The notes: generated from the sequence alone by a model not told the origin. 6,795 nucleotides of DNA from Candidatus Zixiibacteriota bacterium (GCA_023134875.1 JAGLUH010000489.1:1-6795); one strand, 5' to 3'. Positions 1 to 5,902 are shown, numbered from the stretch's first letter. Program-made: numbers and translations.

Positions 1-705
1 GTTATCTTCGTTTTTCAGCAGCTTTTTCAGGTAGAGTTCAACCTTACGGCTTTTCATGTTACCCATCGCTTCGATTGCCGTCAATACCAGCACCGGATCG
101 TCGGCCGCCAGGGCTTCTGTCAACAGGTTAAGCGCCGAGAGGTCGCCGATCCGCCCCACCGCCTCGATTATGGCGGCGCGCGCATCGGTGTTTCTCCGGT
201 AGGCCTCCTGCAACGGTTCGACAGCCTGCGGATCACCCAGCAGACCCAGGGTTTCCGCCGCCGAACAAACCACATTCATGTTGTCATCATCAAGAGCGCG
301 AATGACCGGTTCAACGGCGGCGGTACCGCCAATCATTCCCAGGATGTCAACCGCGAATTTGCGCACATCATGATCGTCGTCACTTAATTTCTCACTGAGC
401 GCCTCGATCGAGAGGCTGCCCAGCTTGGTCAGTAATTCCGCGGCGAGGTTCCTGACCGCGATATCGTCGTGGTCAAGGTATTGCGCCAGGAACGCAGGCG
501 CCGCTGGCGACCGGCCCTCGATTATCGCCTCGGCAATCGATTCGCGGATACCCTTGTCCGGGTCCTCAAGTGTCATCACCAGCGCCGCCACCGCTTGAGG
601 ATCATCGATTTCCTTCAATTCCGCGATAGCTTCCTCGCGATCGAAGCAGTCGTCGCTGTACAGTCTCTCCAACAGCGTTTTCAGGTTCTTGTTTTCAATA
701 CCCAT
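1..705 (-). CDS. HEAT-repeat (PBS-lyase-type) protein, N-terminal 235 residues; 3' end outside the window
   Basis: Reading the minus strand from the ATG at 705 gives an open frame of 235 codons that is still open at base 1, so the C-terminus is missing. After a short start (MGIENKNLKTLLERLYSDD) the protein is a chain of helical repeats of about 31 residues. They recur as an acidic turn (L-x-D-x-D), V-R-x-x-A-x-x-x-L-G, then A-V-E-P-L, for example DDDHDVRKFAVDILGMIG around residues 109-126 and LGLLGDPQAVEPL around 153-165. This is the HEAT/PBS-lyase-like fold, a non-enzymatic protein-binding solenoid. No signal peptide or membrane segment is seen, so it is probably cytoplasmic. It begins 24 nt after the STAS gene stop, with AAAGGT upstream, and is the last visible gene of the partner-switching operon. 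The family is certain; the role (scaffold, output partner or unrelated passenger) is unknown. Confidence 0.9.
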   Translation of the reverse strand, partial: MGIENKNLKTLLERLYSDDCFDREEAIAELKEIDDPQAVAALVMTLEDPDKGIRESIAEAIIEGRSPAAPAFLAQYLDHDDIAVRNLAAELLTKLGSLSIEALSEKLSDDDHDVRKFAVDILGMIGGTAAVEPVIRALDDDNMNVVCSAAETLGLLGDPQAVEPLQEAYRRNTDARAAIIEAVGRIGDLSALNLLTEALAADDPVLVLTAIEAMGNMKSRKVELYLKKLLKNEDN

Positions 706-729
706 CTATTACCTTTTTGACGTTTGCTG

Positions 730-1086
730 TCAATTTACGTTAACAGGCGATGTTGCAAAGGCCTCCACCGCTTCCGACTGACTGGGAAATATCTCGAAAA
801 TGTGCGAGAGCTGAGTAATCTCAAAGATCTCCTGCACATAACTCGCCAGATCGGTCAGCACCATACGTCCCCGGGCCAGGCGAACCTCCTTGAGGATTGA
901 GACCAATGTTCCCAGCCCCGAGCTGTTGATGAAATCGACCTGGGACAAATTCAGGATCATCTGCTTTTTGCCTTCCTTGACAGACTTCATGATCTCTTCC
1001 TTGAGATTGCTGGAGTTGGTGAAATCGAGCCGCCCTTTCAGGCTGAACACGGTAAGCCCATCATTGTCGTTGACACGAATTTCCAT
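730..1086 (-). CDS. STAS-domain anti-anti-sigma factor (RsbV/SpoIIAA type)
   Basis: This 118-residue protein is a single STAS domain of normal family length. It opens with the usual beta strand and the G-R-L-D-F motif at residues 18-22. The phosphorylation loop is V-D-F-I-N-S-S-G-L-G at 50-59. By alignment with B. subtilis SpoIIAA (phospho-Ser58 in M-D-S-S-G-L-G), the phospho-acceptor should be Ser55, and Asn54 replaces the preceding Asp, a variation tolerated in the family. In this family the unphosphorylated form binds the HATPase kinase and releases the kinase's other client; phosphorylation switches it off. The start at 1086 is backed by a strong GGAGG at 1092-1096, five bases upstream. 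It lies 14 nt after the kinase gene and 24 nt before the HEAT-repeat gene. The output that it controls is not visible here. Confidence 0.95.
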   Translation of the reverse strand: MEIRVNDNDGLTVFSLKGRLDFTNSSNLKEEIMKSVKEGKKQMILNLSQVDFINSSGLGTLVSILKEVRLARGRMVLTDLASYVQEIFEITQLSHIFEIFPSQSEAVEAFATSPVNVN

Positions 1087-1091
1087 GTTTC

Positions 1092-1096
1092 CCTCC
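1092..1096 (-). promoter_or_regulatory. Strong Shine-Dalgarno (GGAGG) of the STAS gene
   Basis: The minus strand reads CGGAGGGAAAC directly before the ATG at 1086, leaving five bases between GGAGG and the start. It is clearly stronger than the site of the preceding kinase gene. That would fit making more STAS antagonist than kinase from one mRNA, an inference from the sites alone. Confidence 0.7.
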
Positions 1097-1100
1097 GTTA

Positions 1101-1547
1101 TCAGGCTGAAGCCTGATTTCCGCTTATTGGTATGTTATCACCCAATTTCCAGTAAATGCTCATGCGTAATCCCCCTTCATCTCGTGGTTCCACTTTTATT
1201 CTATCGGCATATTCTTTCAGGAATCCAATACCGCGTCCGCCGGTTTGATCGGCGGCGACAGCGGTGGCGTGTTCCAGATCAATTTGATCGGCTTTGCCGG
1301 CGCCCTCATCTTCGATATCGACTTGTACCGTGCTCTCATCCCAGCGAAAATTAACATTAATCACTTTGCTGGGGTCCTGCTTGTTTCCATGAACAAAGGC
1401 ATTGGTAAACGCTTCGGAAATGCAGAGAACGAACCGGAAACGTTCCGTTCCGGACAATTTCAGACGATCAGCCATTTCGTAGACAGACTGATAGAATTCA
1501 TCGAAATCACCGGAGACAGCCTTGAAGCTTAATTTTACCTGATTCAT
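1101..1547 (-). CDS. RsbW/SpoIIAB-type HATPase serine-protein kinase (anti-sigma factor family)
   Basis: This 148-residue protein is a single GHKL ATP-binding domain without a histidine-kinase dimerisation domain, as in RsbW and SpoIIAB. The N-box is I-S-E-A-F-T-N-A at 43-50, with Glu45 as likely general base and Asn49 as magnesium ligand. The G1 box is D-x-G-x-G at 80-84 (DEGAG), and the G2 box is G-G-R-G-I-G-F at 103-109. All core residues are present, so it should bind ATP and phosphorylate a STAS partner, presumably the product of the next gene at Ser55. In classical systems the same protein sequesters a sigma factor; none lies in this window, so the client is unknown. The ATG at 1547 is separated from the phosphatase stop by only two bases and has a weak ribosome site (GTGGAAAT), which suggests translational coupling. 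Confidence 0.94.
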   Translation of the reverse strand: MNQVKLSFKAVSGDFDEFYQSVYEMADRLKLSGTERFRFVLCISEAFTNAFVHGNKQDPSKVINVNFRWDESTVQVDIEDEGAGKADQIDLEHATAVAADQTGGRGIGFLKEYADRIKVEPRDEGGLRMSIYWKLGDNIPISGNQASA

Positions 1548-1549
1548 GA

Positions 1550-2851
1550 TTACTGGATTTCCACAAGCAACGCGGTGATATCATCTGTCTGTACATCACC
1601 CAGGTCCGTCGCATAATCATCAACGTCAGCCAGTATTTTCTGCAAAAGGTTCGCTGTCGGCAGATCACCATGGGCGACCACGAACTGGTGCAATCGTTCC
1701 CGGCCATACATCCCCCCGTGACCATCTTCACATTCGCTGATGCCGTCGGTGTAGAATAGAATCTTGTCGCCGCTCTTTAGTTTCACAGTGTCCGACTTGA
1801 ACTGGAAATCAGGAAATTGCCCCAGGATGATCCCGCCGGTCTTCCAGAGTTTGATATCGCTGTCGCCGGTTGAGTAATGAATCGGCGGCAGATGTCCGGC
1901 ATTCACATAGGTACAGGACCGCGAGTGCAGATTGAAATAGGCGTAGGTCAGGGAAATGAACATGTTTTCCGTCTTGAGTACCTGATCGCAAAGAAACGTA
2001 TTCAGATCGCTGATCTGTTGATGAATCTCGATATTCTTGCCCATCTCCATCCGGAACACGGAACGAATCACCGCCATCATCAAAGCCGCCGGCATCCCTT
2101 TGTTGCTCACATTGCCAACAATCACCATGAACTCATGACCGGAGAGCTTAATAATATCGAAATAATCTCCGCCAACCGGTCCCGCCGGCCGGTAAACGGT
2201 TTCAATGATAGCACCCGCGAGGGCCTCCGACCGCGCTGGCAGCAGCGCCTGTTGCACCTGTCGGGCCAGCGTCATTTCCTGCTCCAGTTTCTGCTGCTTC
2301 AGTTGCTTCTCCAGCAGGCTGGCGTTTTCGATGGCGACGGCGGCGAAACGAACCAGCGTTTCCAGCATCATTTGGTCATCATCAGTAAAGGGGCCACCGG
2401 AAATCTTGTTCACTACTATCAGAACGCCGATATGCTTGTCCCGGGCGGTCAGCGGCACCGCTATCAGCGCCTGCACATTACCGCAGGAGGTTTCTGATTC
2501 AGGGAATTCATTGATCACAGTGGTTTCGCCGGTTTGATAGGTCCAAGTGGCGACATCAATATCGTCTTTCATCTTGATCGATTGTATTGCGCTGTCATCC
2601 GGACCCCAGGAAATTTTTGTCTGCAACGACCCGTTGTCCCGCAGCATGATACATCCCACCTCACCTGATACCATCCGGATCGCCATCTCCATCATCGCCG
2701 ATAAGACCTTTTCGATATCGAGCAGCGAGGTAATCATCAGCCCCATGGTGGCGACATCCTCAAGCTGCATCGACTTCTTTTCCGGCTCATCTTCGATGTC
2801 GTACAGCTTGGTCTCGAAAGCACGGATCTGTTCTTCAATATGGGAAAGCAT
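1550..2851 (-). CDS. GAF-PP2C (RsbU/SpoIIE-type) serine phosphatase with an Asp-to-Asn change in the metal site
   Basis: The protein has 433 residues. An acidic N-terminal stretch (1-34) leads into a GAF sensor domain (about 35-178, with A-L-I-A-V-P-L at 128-134), then a coiled-coil linker (about 178-200), then a SpoIIE-type PP2C phosphatase domain (about 200-433). The linker ends in the family hallmark Q-V-Q-Q-A-L-L-P (198-205). Metal-ligand motifs are G-G-D-Y-F-D (Asp229), Y-T-D-G-I-S-E (Asp369) and Q-T-D-D-I-T (Asp423/424). The usual G-D-V-S-G-K-G reads G-N-V-S-N-K-G, with Asn247 in place of the Asp that normally coordinates metal, so activity may be altered. In the family this enzyme dephosphorylates the STAS protein in response to a ligand or partner sensed by GAF. 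An in-frame TAA two codons upstream fixes the N-terminus near the ATG at 2851, preceded by AAAGGT. It is the first gene of the operon. No convincing promoter was found upstream. Confidence 0.95.
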   Translation of the reverse strand: MLSHIEEQIRAFETKLYDIEDEPEKKSMQLEDVATMGLMITSLLDIEKVLSAMMEMAIRMVSGEVGCIMLRDNGSLQTKISWGPDDSAIQSIKMKDDIDVATWTYQTGETTVINEFPESETSCGNVQALIAVPLTARDKHIGVLIVVNKISGGPFTDDDQMMLETLVRFAAVAIENASLLEKQLKQQKLEQEMTLARQVQQALLPARSEALAGAIIETVYRPAGPVGGDYFDIIKLSGHEFMVIVGNVSNKGMPAALMMAVIRSVFRMEMGKNIEIHQQISDLNTFLCDQVLKTENMFISLTYAYFNLHSRSCTYVNAGHLPPIHYSTGDSDIKLWKTGGIILGQFPDFQFKSDTVKLKSGDKILFYTDGISECEDGHGGMYGRERLHQFVVAHGDLPTANLLQKILADVDDYATDLGDVQTDDITALLVEIQ

Positions 2852-3094
2852 GAATTATACCTTTCAGCTGCTAATTCGCTATCCGGATTCTGACGAAACC
2901 GTTCTAAGTGACTAACCCGCTTATGGATATATCTATCGACTTTATCAGCGAAAACTTGATAGCCATGAGCCGGCCGGTACCTCACCCGTTGTGATTCGTG
3001 AGCGGTGAGGCTCCTGACCTGCCCCTGGTTTTTATCCAGCGAATGGGCAGATCGGGAGAGGGTGTCTCAAAAAGGCACTTGGACGCCACCCGCT

Positions 3095-3132
3095 GTCATT
3101 GCGAGTCCGCCGCAGGCGGACGAAGCAATCTC
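3095..3132 (+). repeat. GTCATTGCGAG...GAAGCAATCTC palindromic repeat, copy 1
   Basis: This 38-base unit has outer ATTGC/GCAAT complementarity and an inner perfect hairpin, TCCGCC-GCA-GGCGGA (3106-3120). The CATTGCGAG...GAAGCAATC pattern is, from general knowledge, a widespread intergenic repeat in many bacterial genomes. A second copy lies 24 bases downstream in inverted orientation. Confidence 0.85.
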
Positions 3133-3156
3133 AGTTCGATACTGATCAACGGGTTG

Positions 3157-3200
3157 GAGATTGCTTCGTCGTCCGCCTGTGGCGGACTCCTCGCAATGAC
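3157..3200 (-). repeat. GTCATTGCGAG...GAAGCAATCTC palindromic repeat, copy 2 (inverted)
   Basis: This is the reverse complement of copy 1 but 44 bases long. It carries one extra triplet on each side of the inner GTCCGCC-ACA-GGCGGAC hairpin, giving GAGGAG and GACGAC. The two extra triplets are placed symmetrically, so the local fold is kept. The 24 bases between the copies (3133-3156) are unpaired and would form the loop of the larger hairpin. Confidence 0.85.
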
Positions 3201-3382
3201 GATTTTCGAGTTTTGAGACAACCTCGGGAGATCTGCCCGCGCACAGAACATTTGTGACCGCCTCGCCTGTCGGTTCTCTACGGTCGCTATCTCTTGGTTT
3301 TACTTGAGACCAGAGGTCAAGCGACCTGTCCGTTTGATGCGCCCGTTCAGGCGCAAATTCCTTGACTGCAAAGCATTTCTAC

Positions 3383-3411
3383 TTGACAATATGACATTAC
3401 GGACGTATTAT
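3383..3411 (+). promoter_or_regulatory. Sigma70-type promoter of the secreted peptidase gene
   Basis: A perfect -35 box TTGACA (3383-3388) is separated by exactly 17 bases from a -10 box TATTAT (3406-3411, one mismatch to TATAAT). Transcription should start near 3418, leaving a leader of about 180 nt before the peptidase ATG. A second CTTGAC lies 21 bases upstream of the one containing the -35 box (3361-3366 and 3382-3387). Confidence 0.75.
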
Positions 3412-3429
3412 CTTATGTGAAACTGCTAC

Positions 3430-3455
3430 CTGGGGTAAAATGAAGTTTGCCCCGG
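3430..3455 (+). promoter_or_regulatory. Leader hairpin in the 5' UTR of the peptidase gene
   Basis: GGGGTAAA (3432-3439) pairs with TTTGCCCC (3446-3453), with one G-U wobble and a six-base loop. The stem can extend by one wobble and one C-G pair at its base. It lies near the predicted 5' end of the mRNA. The loop contains an ATG (3440-3442) that opens a 23-codon frame ending at 3511. There is no T-tract, so it is not an ordinary terminator. A role in mRNA stability or translation is only a guess. Confidence 0.4.
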
Positions 3456-3591
3456 AGTTCTTATCGTCTCGCATGGCGGCGTTCGACCCGCCTCAGATGT
3501 CCTCACCATGAATGAGCGGGCTGATGCTGCATAGCCAGTTGGCACCGCCAGATCGATTGATGATGAAGAAATAACATATATTCAAAAACCT

Positions 3592-3595
3592 GGAG
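3592..3595 (+). promoter_or_regulatory. Ribosome binding site of the peptidase gene
   Basis: TGGAG (GGAG core at 3592-3595) sits five bases before the ATG at 3601. It supports this start, which is also the one that yields a proper signal peptide. Confidence 0.7.
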
Positions 3596-3600
3596 CAACA

Positions 3601-5844
3601 ATGAAGCATATCACCCCAACACTCCTGTTTGCCTTGCTCTTAGTCGCACCAATAGCAGCGCAGCAGCACTCTCATACGCTCCCGCAAATTCCGGGTGCCG
3701 GGAAAACGTACGATTACAGCAACCTGACGCCGGAGGAAATCGCGGAAATCAAACAATTACGCCACGAGTTCTATGCCGCCGAGCGAGCGGGTGTCCAGGA
3801 TCGGATCAAGGAGCAGTTCCTGCAGGAGGCGGCGCTGATGAATTGGAACCAGGCTGATTATGATGTCCGTTATTACGGCATTAATATCAGTCTTGATTTC
3901 GGTTCCAGCAGCATCGACGGTTTTGTCGATTACCAGATCAGGGCGAACGTCAATGGTTTCAACACAGTCGATCTTGATCTGGCCAGTAACATGACAGTAA
4001 CCTCGGTAGTTGTCGACGGCAGTTCTGCGGCATACAGTCACGCCTCGGACATCCTGTCGATTACCACACCTATTACCTATGCTGAAAACGAGGAATTCGA
4101 GATGAACGTATACTACAACGGTACGCCCTCCTATTCTTACCAGCAGGGGATGGGTTTCGGCTATGTCTGGGGTTACGAGATGTGCTGGACCAACTGCGAA
4201 CCGTTCGGCTCCCGCAAGTGGTTCCCCTGTAAAGACAGAACGGATGACAAACCTGACTCCATCGACTTCTATATCGAACGTCCCTCCAGTTACGAGGTCG
4301 CCAGCGTTGGCGCCATTGTTGATGATGTCGACCTCGGCGGCGGGCGCAAACGAGTTCATTACAAGCACAACTACCCGATAACGACATACCTGATTGCGCT
4401 CTCTTGCGCCGACTTCAATGTCCATGTGCAGACCTGGAACTACGAGACCACGTCGATGCCGGTTTACAGCTTCGCCCTGCCCAATGCCAGCGGTTCCTAT
4501 TACGCCTACCAGACCATCATGCCCGACGTTCTCACCAGGTTAAGTGATGCCTGGGGTCTTTATCCCTTCGCCACCGAGAAAGCGGGCAATGCCAACTATG
4601 GCTGGGGCGGCGCTATGGAGCATCAGACCTGTTCCTTCTATAGCCCGGGTTTCTACACTGATTGGGTGATCGCCCACGAGACCGGTCACCAGTGGTGGGG
4701 TGACATGATTACCTGCTGTCCCTTGAACCACATGTGGCTTAACGAAGGGGGCGCTTCCTACACCGAACCGATCTACTTCGAATCGCGCGATGGTCAGGCC
4801 GCCTATTTCAACTACATGCAAACACAGAAGTATCTGGGTGGTGGCACCGTCTATGTTGAGAACATTTACGAAGGTCTCTTCGACCAGAACCTGGTCTACG
4901 ATAAAGCCTCCTGGGTCTGGCACATGCTGCGTGGCGTGCTGGGAGACTCCACCTTTTTCCAGTTCATCGACGATTACTACCATTCACCTTTCCAGTATGC
5001 CTGCGCCTCTACCGCTGATTTCACCTGGGTTCTGAGCAACACCGTCGGCGAAAACATGACCTGGTATACAGACCAGTGGATCTATGGCGAAGGGTCTCCG
5101 AATTATGAAATCTCCTGGTTGTGTGAGCAGAACCTTAGCAAGGGTGGTTTCGATCTCACCTACTTTATCGAGCAGGTACAAACCGGCGGCACTTACTTCA
5201 AGATGCCAATCAAGACCACCTTCGAAACCACCGGCGCTAATCTCGACACCGTCATCTGGAATGAAGGCGCCGGGCAGGCCTATCAATTCTGGTTTGCCGA
5301 TTCGGTGACCAATATCATCTTCGACCCGCAGGAGTGGATTCTGCGGCAATTAAGCGTCGTTCCTTTCACTATGCATATTTCCACATTGACCCTGCCCGAC
5401 GGCACCAATGGCGTCGCTTACGCGGAGACTCTGAACGTAGTCGGCGGCACACCGCCCTATCACTGGCAATTCGTGGGTGGCGACCTGCCCTATGGGCTCG
5501 CCTTCGACACTGCCACTGCGGTGATTTCCGGCACGCCCAACTGGGCGGCGACCTTCTACTTCACGATCAAAGTCACCGACACCGGCACGCCAGAGTTCAC
5601 CGATGCCCGCGGCTACGCTCTTACCGTTAACGAACCAGGCGCGATCTACGGCGATGCTGACGGCAACGGCGTGATCAATGTTGGCGATGTGGTTTACCTT
5701 ATCGATTATATCTTCAATGGCGGGCCGGCACCTGATCCGTTGTGGACCGGTGATTGTGACTGCAATGGCTTGGTGAACATCGCTGACGTTGTCTATCTGA
5801 TCAATTATGTCTTTGGCGGCGGCCCCCCGCCAGGTTGTCCGTAG
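3601..5844 (+). CDS. Secreted M1-family zinc aminopeptidase with Ig-like and dockerin-like C-terminal domains
   Basis: The 747-residue protein starts with a Sec signal peptide (hydrophobic core 6-18, likely cut after A-P-I-A-A, residue 20). After a charged helical stretch (40-80) comes the M1 N-terminal beta domain (about 85-275) and the catalytic domain (about 280-500). Zinc-site residues are H359-E-T-G-H363 and Glu382, in the exact HEXXH-X18-E spacing. Tyr433 in V-Y-D-K-A-S is the likely transition-state tyrosine. The exopeptidase motif reads G-A-M-E-H (337-341), with His where GAMEN has Asn. A beta-rich third domain follows (about 515-585), but the large helical domain of PepN-type enzymes is absent. 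Next are an Ig-like He_PIG module (about 592-677) and a dockerin-like domain (684-740) with two calcium loops, DADGNGVINVGD and DCDCNGLVNIAD. It should remove N-terminal amino acids from peptides outside the cytoplasm, probably for nutrient uptake. It has its own promoter and terminator. Family call is firm; substrate and anchoring partner are unknown. Confidence 0.95.
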   Translation: MKHITPTLLFALLLVAPIAAQQHSHTLPQIPGAGKTYDYSNLTPEEIAEIKQLRHEFYAAERAGVQDRIKEQFLQEAALMNWNQADYDVRYYGINISLDFGSSSIDGFVDYQIRANVNGFNTVDLDLASNMTVTSVVVDGSSAAYSHASDILSITTPITYAENEEFEMNVYYNGTPSYSYQQGMGFGYVWGYEMCWTNCEPFGSRKWFPCKDRTDDKPDSIDFYIERPSSYEVASVGAIVDDVDLGGGRKRVHYKHNYPITTYLIALSCADFNVHVQTWNYETTSMPVYSFALPNASGSYYAYQTIMPDVLTRLSDAWGLYPFATEKAGNANYGWGGAMEHQTCSFYSPGFYTDWVIAHETGHQWWGDMITCCPLNHMWLNEGGASYTEPIYFESRDGQAAYFNYMQTQKYLGGGTVYVENIYEGLFDQNLVYDKASWVWHMLRGVLGDSTFFQFIDDYYHSPFQYACASTADFTWVLSNTVGENMTWYTDQWIYGEGSPNYEISWLCEQNLSKGGFDLTYFIEQVQTGGTYFKMPIKTTFETTGANLDTVIWNEGAGQAYQFWFADSVTNIIFDPQEWILRQLSVVPFTMHISTLTLPDGTNGVAYAETLNVVGGTPPYHWQFVGGDLPYGLAFDTATAVISGTPNWAATFYFTIKVTDTGTPEFTDARGYALTVNEPGAIYGDADGNGVINVGDVVYLIDYIFNGGPAPDPLWTGDCDCNGLVNIADVVYLINYVFGGGPPPGCP

Positions 5845-5865
5845 GCAAATCGACAGAGAAAACAT

Positions 5866-5902
5866 AAGCGGCGGCAACCGACAGGTAGACGCCGCTTTTT
5901 TT
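5866..5902 (+). terminator. Intrinsic terminator of the peptidase gene
   Basis: AAGCGGCG (5866-5873) pairs perfectly with CGCCGCTT (5890-5897) across a 16-base loop, and a run of seven Ts (5896-5902) follows. It starts about 20 bases after the peptidase stop. On the minus strand the hairpin is followed only by ATGTTTTC, so it may terminate the converging GAF gene weakly. Confidence 0.85.

Larger units (their letters stand above)
3045..3238. repeat. MITE-like long imperfect inverted repeat (194 bp)
   Basis: The ends pair as GGGCAGAT (3045-3052) with ATCTGCCC (3231-3238). After a symmetric 5-base internal loop come GAGG (3058-3061) with CCTC (3222-3225), and then a perfect 10-bp match, TGTCTCAAAA (3063-3072) with TTTTGAGACA (3211-3220). 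Further in, after unmatched stretches of 22 and 10 bases, two inverted copies of a palindromic repeat follow. Transcribed or single-stranded, the whole unit could fold into one long hairpin. No transposase is encoded, so if mobile it would be non-autonomous. No clear target-site duplication is visible at the edges. Boundaries are drawn at the limits of pairing. Confidence 0.8.
2852..3600. other. 749-base intergenic region between divergent genes
   Basis: This stretch separates the divergent phosphatase and peptidase genes and holds no gene I can support. Bases 2852-3044 should contain the promoter of the minus-strand operon. The best guess there is TTTTCG-N17-TATATC on the minus strand, around 2920-2960, which is weak. 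Bases 3045-3238 are a nested inverted repeat. Bases 3239-3382 show only small hairpins, such as AGGTC/GACCT (3314-3327) and TGCGCC/GGCGCA (3338-3355), with no T-tracts. Bases 3383-3411 form a strong promoter, and the rest is the leader of the peptidase gene. Confidence 0.7.

Noticed and set aside
1877..2497. A 206-codon plus-strand frame antisense to the phosphatase
   Set aside because: His/Arg/Gln-rich composition typical of an antisense shadow. The opposite strand encodes unmistakable PP2C and GAF motifs.
2737..2985. An 82-codon minus-strand frame from a GTG at 2985 overlapping the phosphatase start
   Set aside because: It is out of frame with the phosphatase, overlaps its first 115 bases, has no clear ribosome site and shows no recognisable domain. 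The phosphatase GAF-PP2C frame is clearly the real one.
2980..3010. CCTCACC/GGTGAGG inverted repeat as a terminator or operator
   Set aside because: The arms are only 7 bp with a 17-base loop and no T-tract. It has no gene end nearby, so chance cannot be excluded.
3095..3200. Paired repeats resembling the start of a CRISPR array
   Set aside because: There are only two copies, in opposite orientation, with internal palindromes and no further spacers or cas genes.
2998..3216. A 72-codon plus-strand frame in the intergenic region
   Set aside because: It runs straight across both arms of the inverted repeat. Its peptide (with GLLAMTIFEF at the end) is the translation of the palindromic repeat, not a gene.
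3338..3355. TGCGCC/GGCGCA hairpin as a terminator
   Set aside because: It is not followed by a T-run and no gene ends upstream of it. It is mentioned only as a minor element near the promoter.
3757..4425. A 222-codon minus-strand frame antisense to the peptidase
   Set aside because: It lies wholly inside the M1 aminopeptidase and has no recognisable motif or upstream signals.
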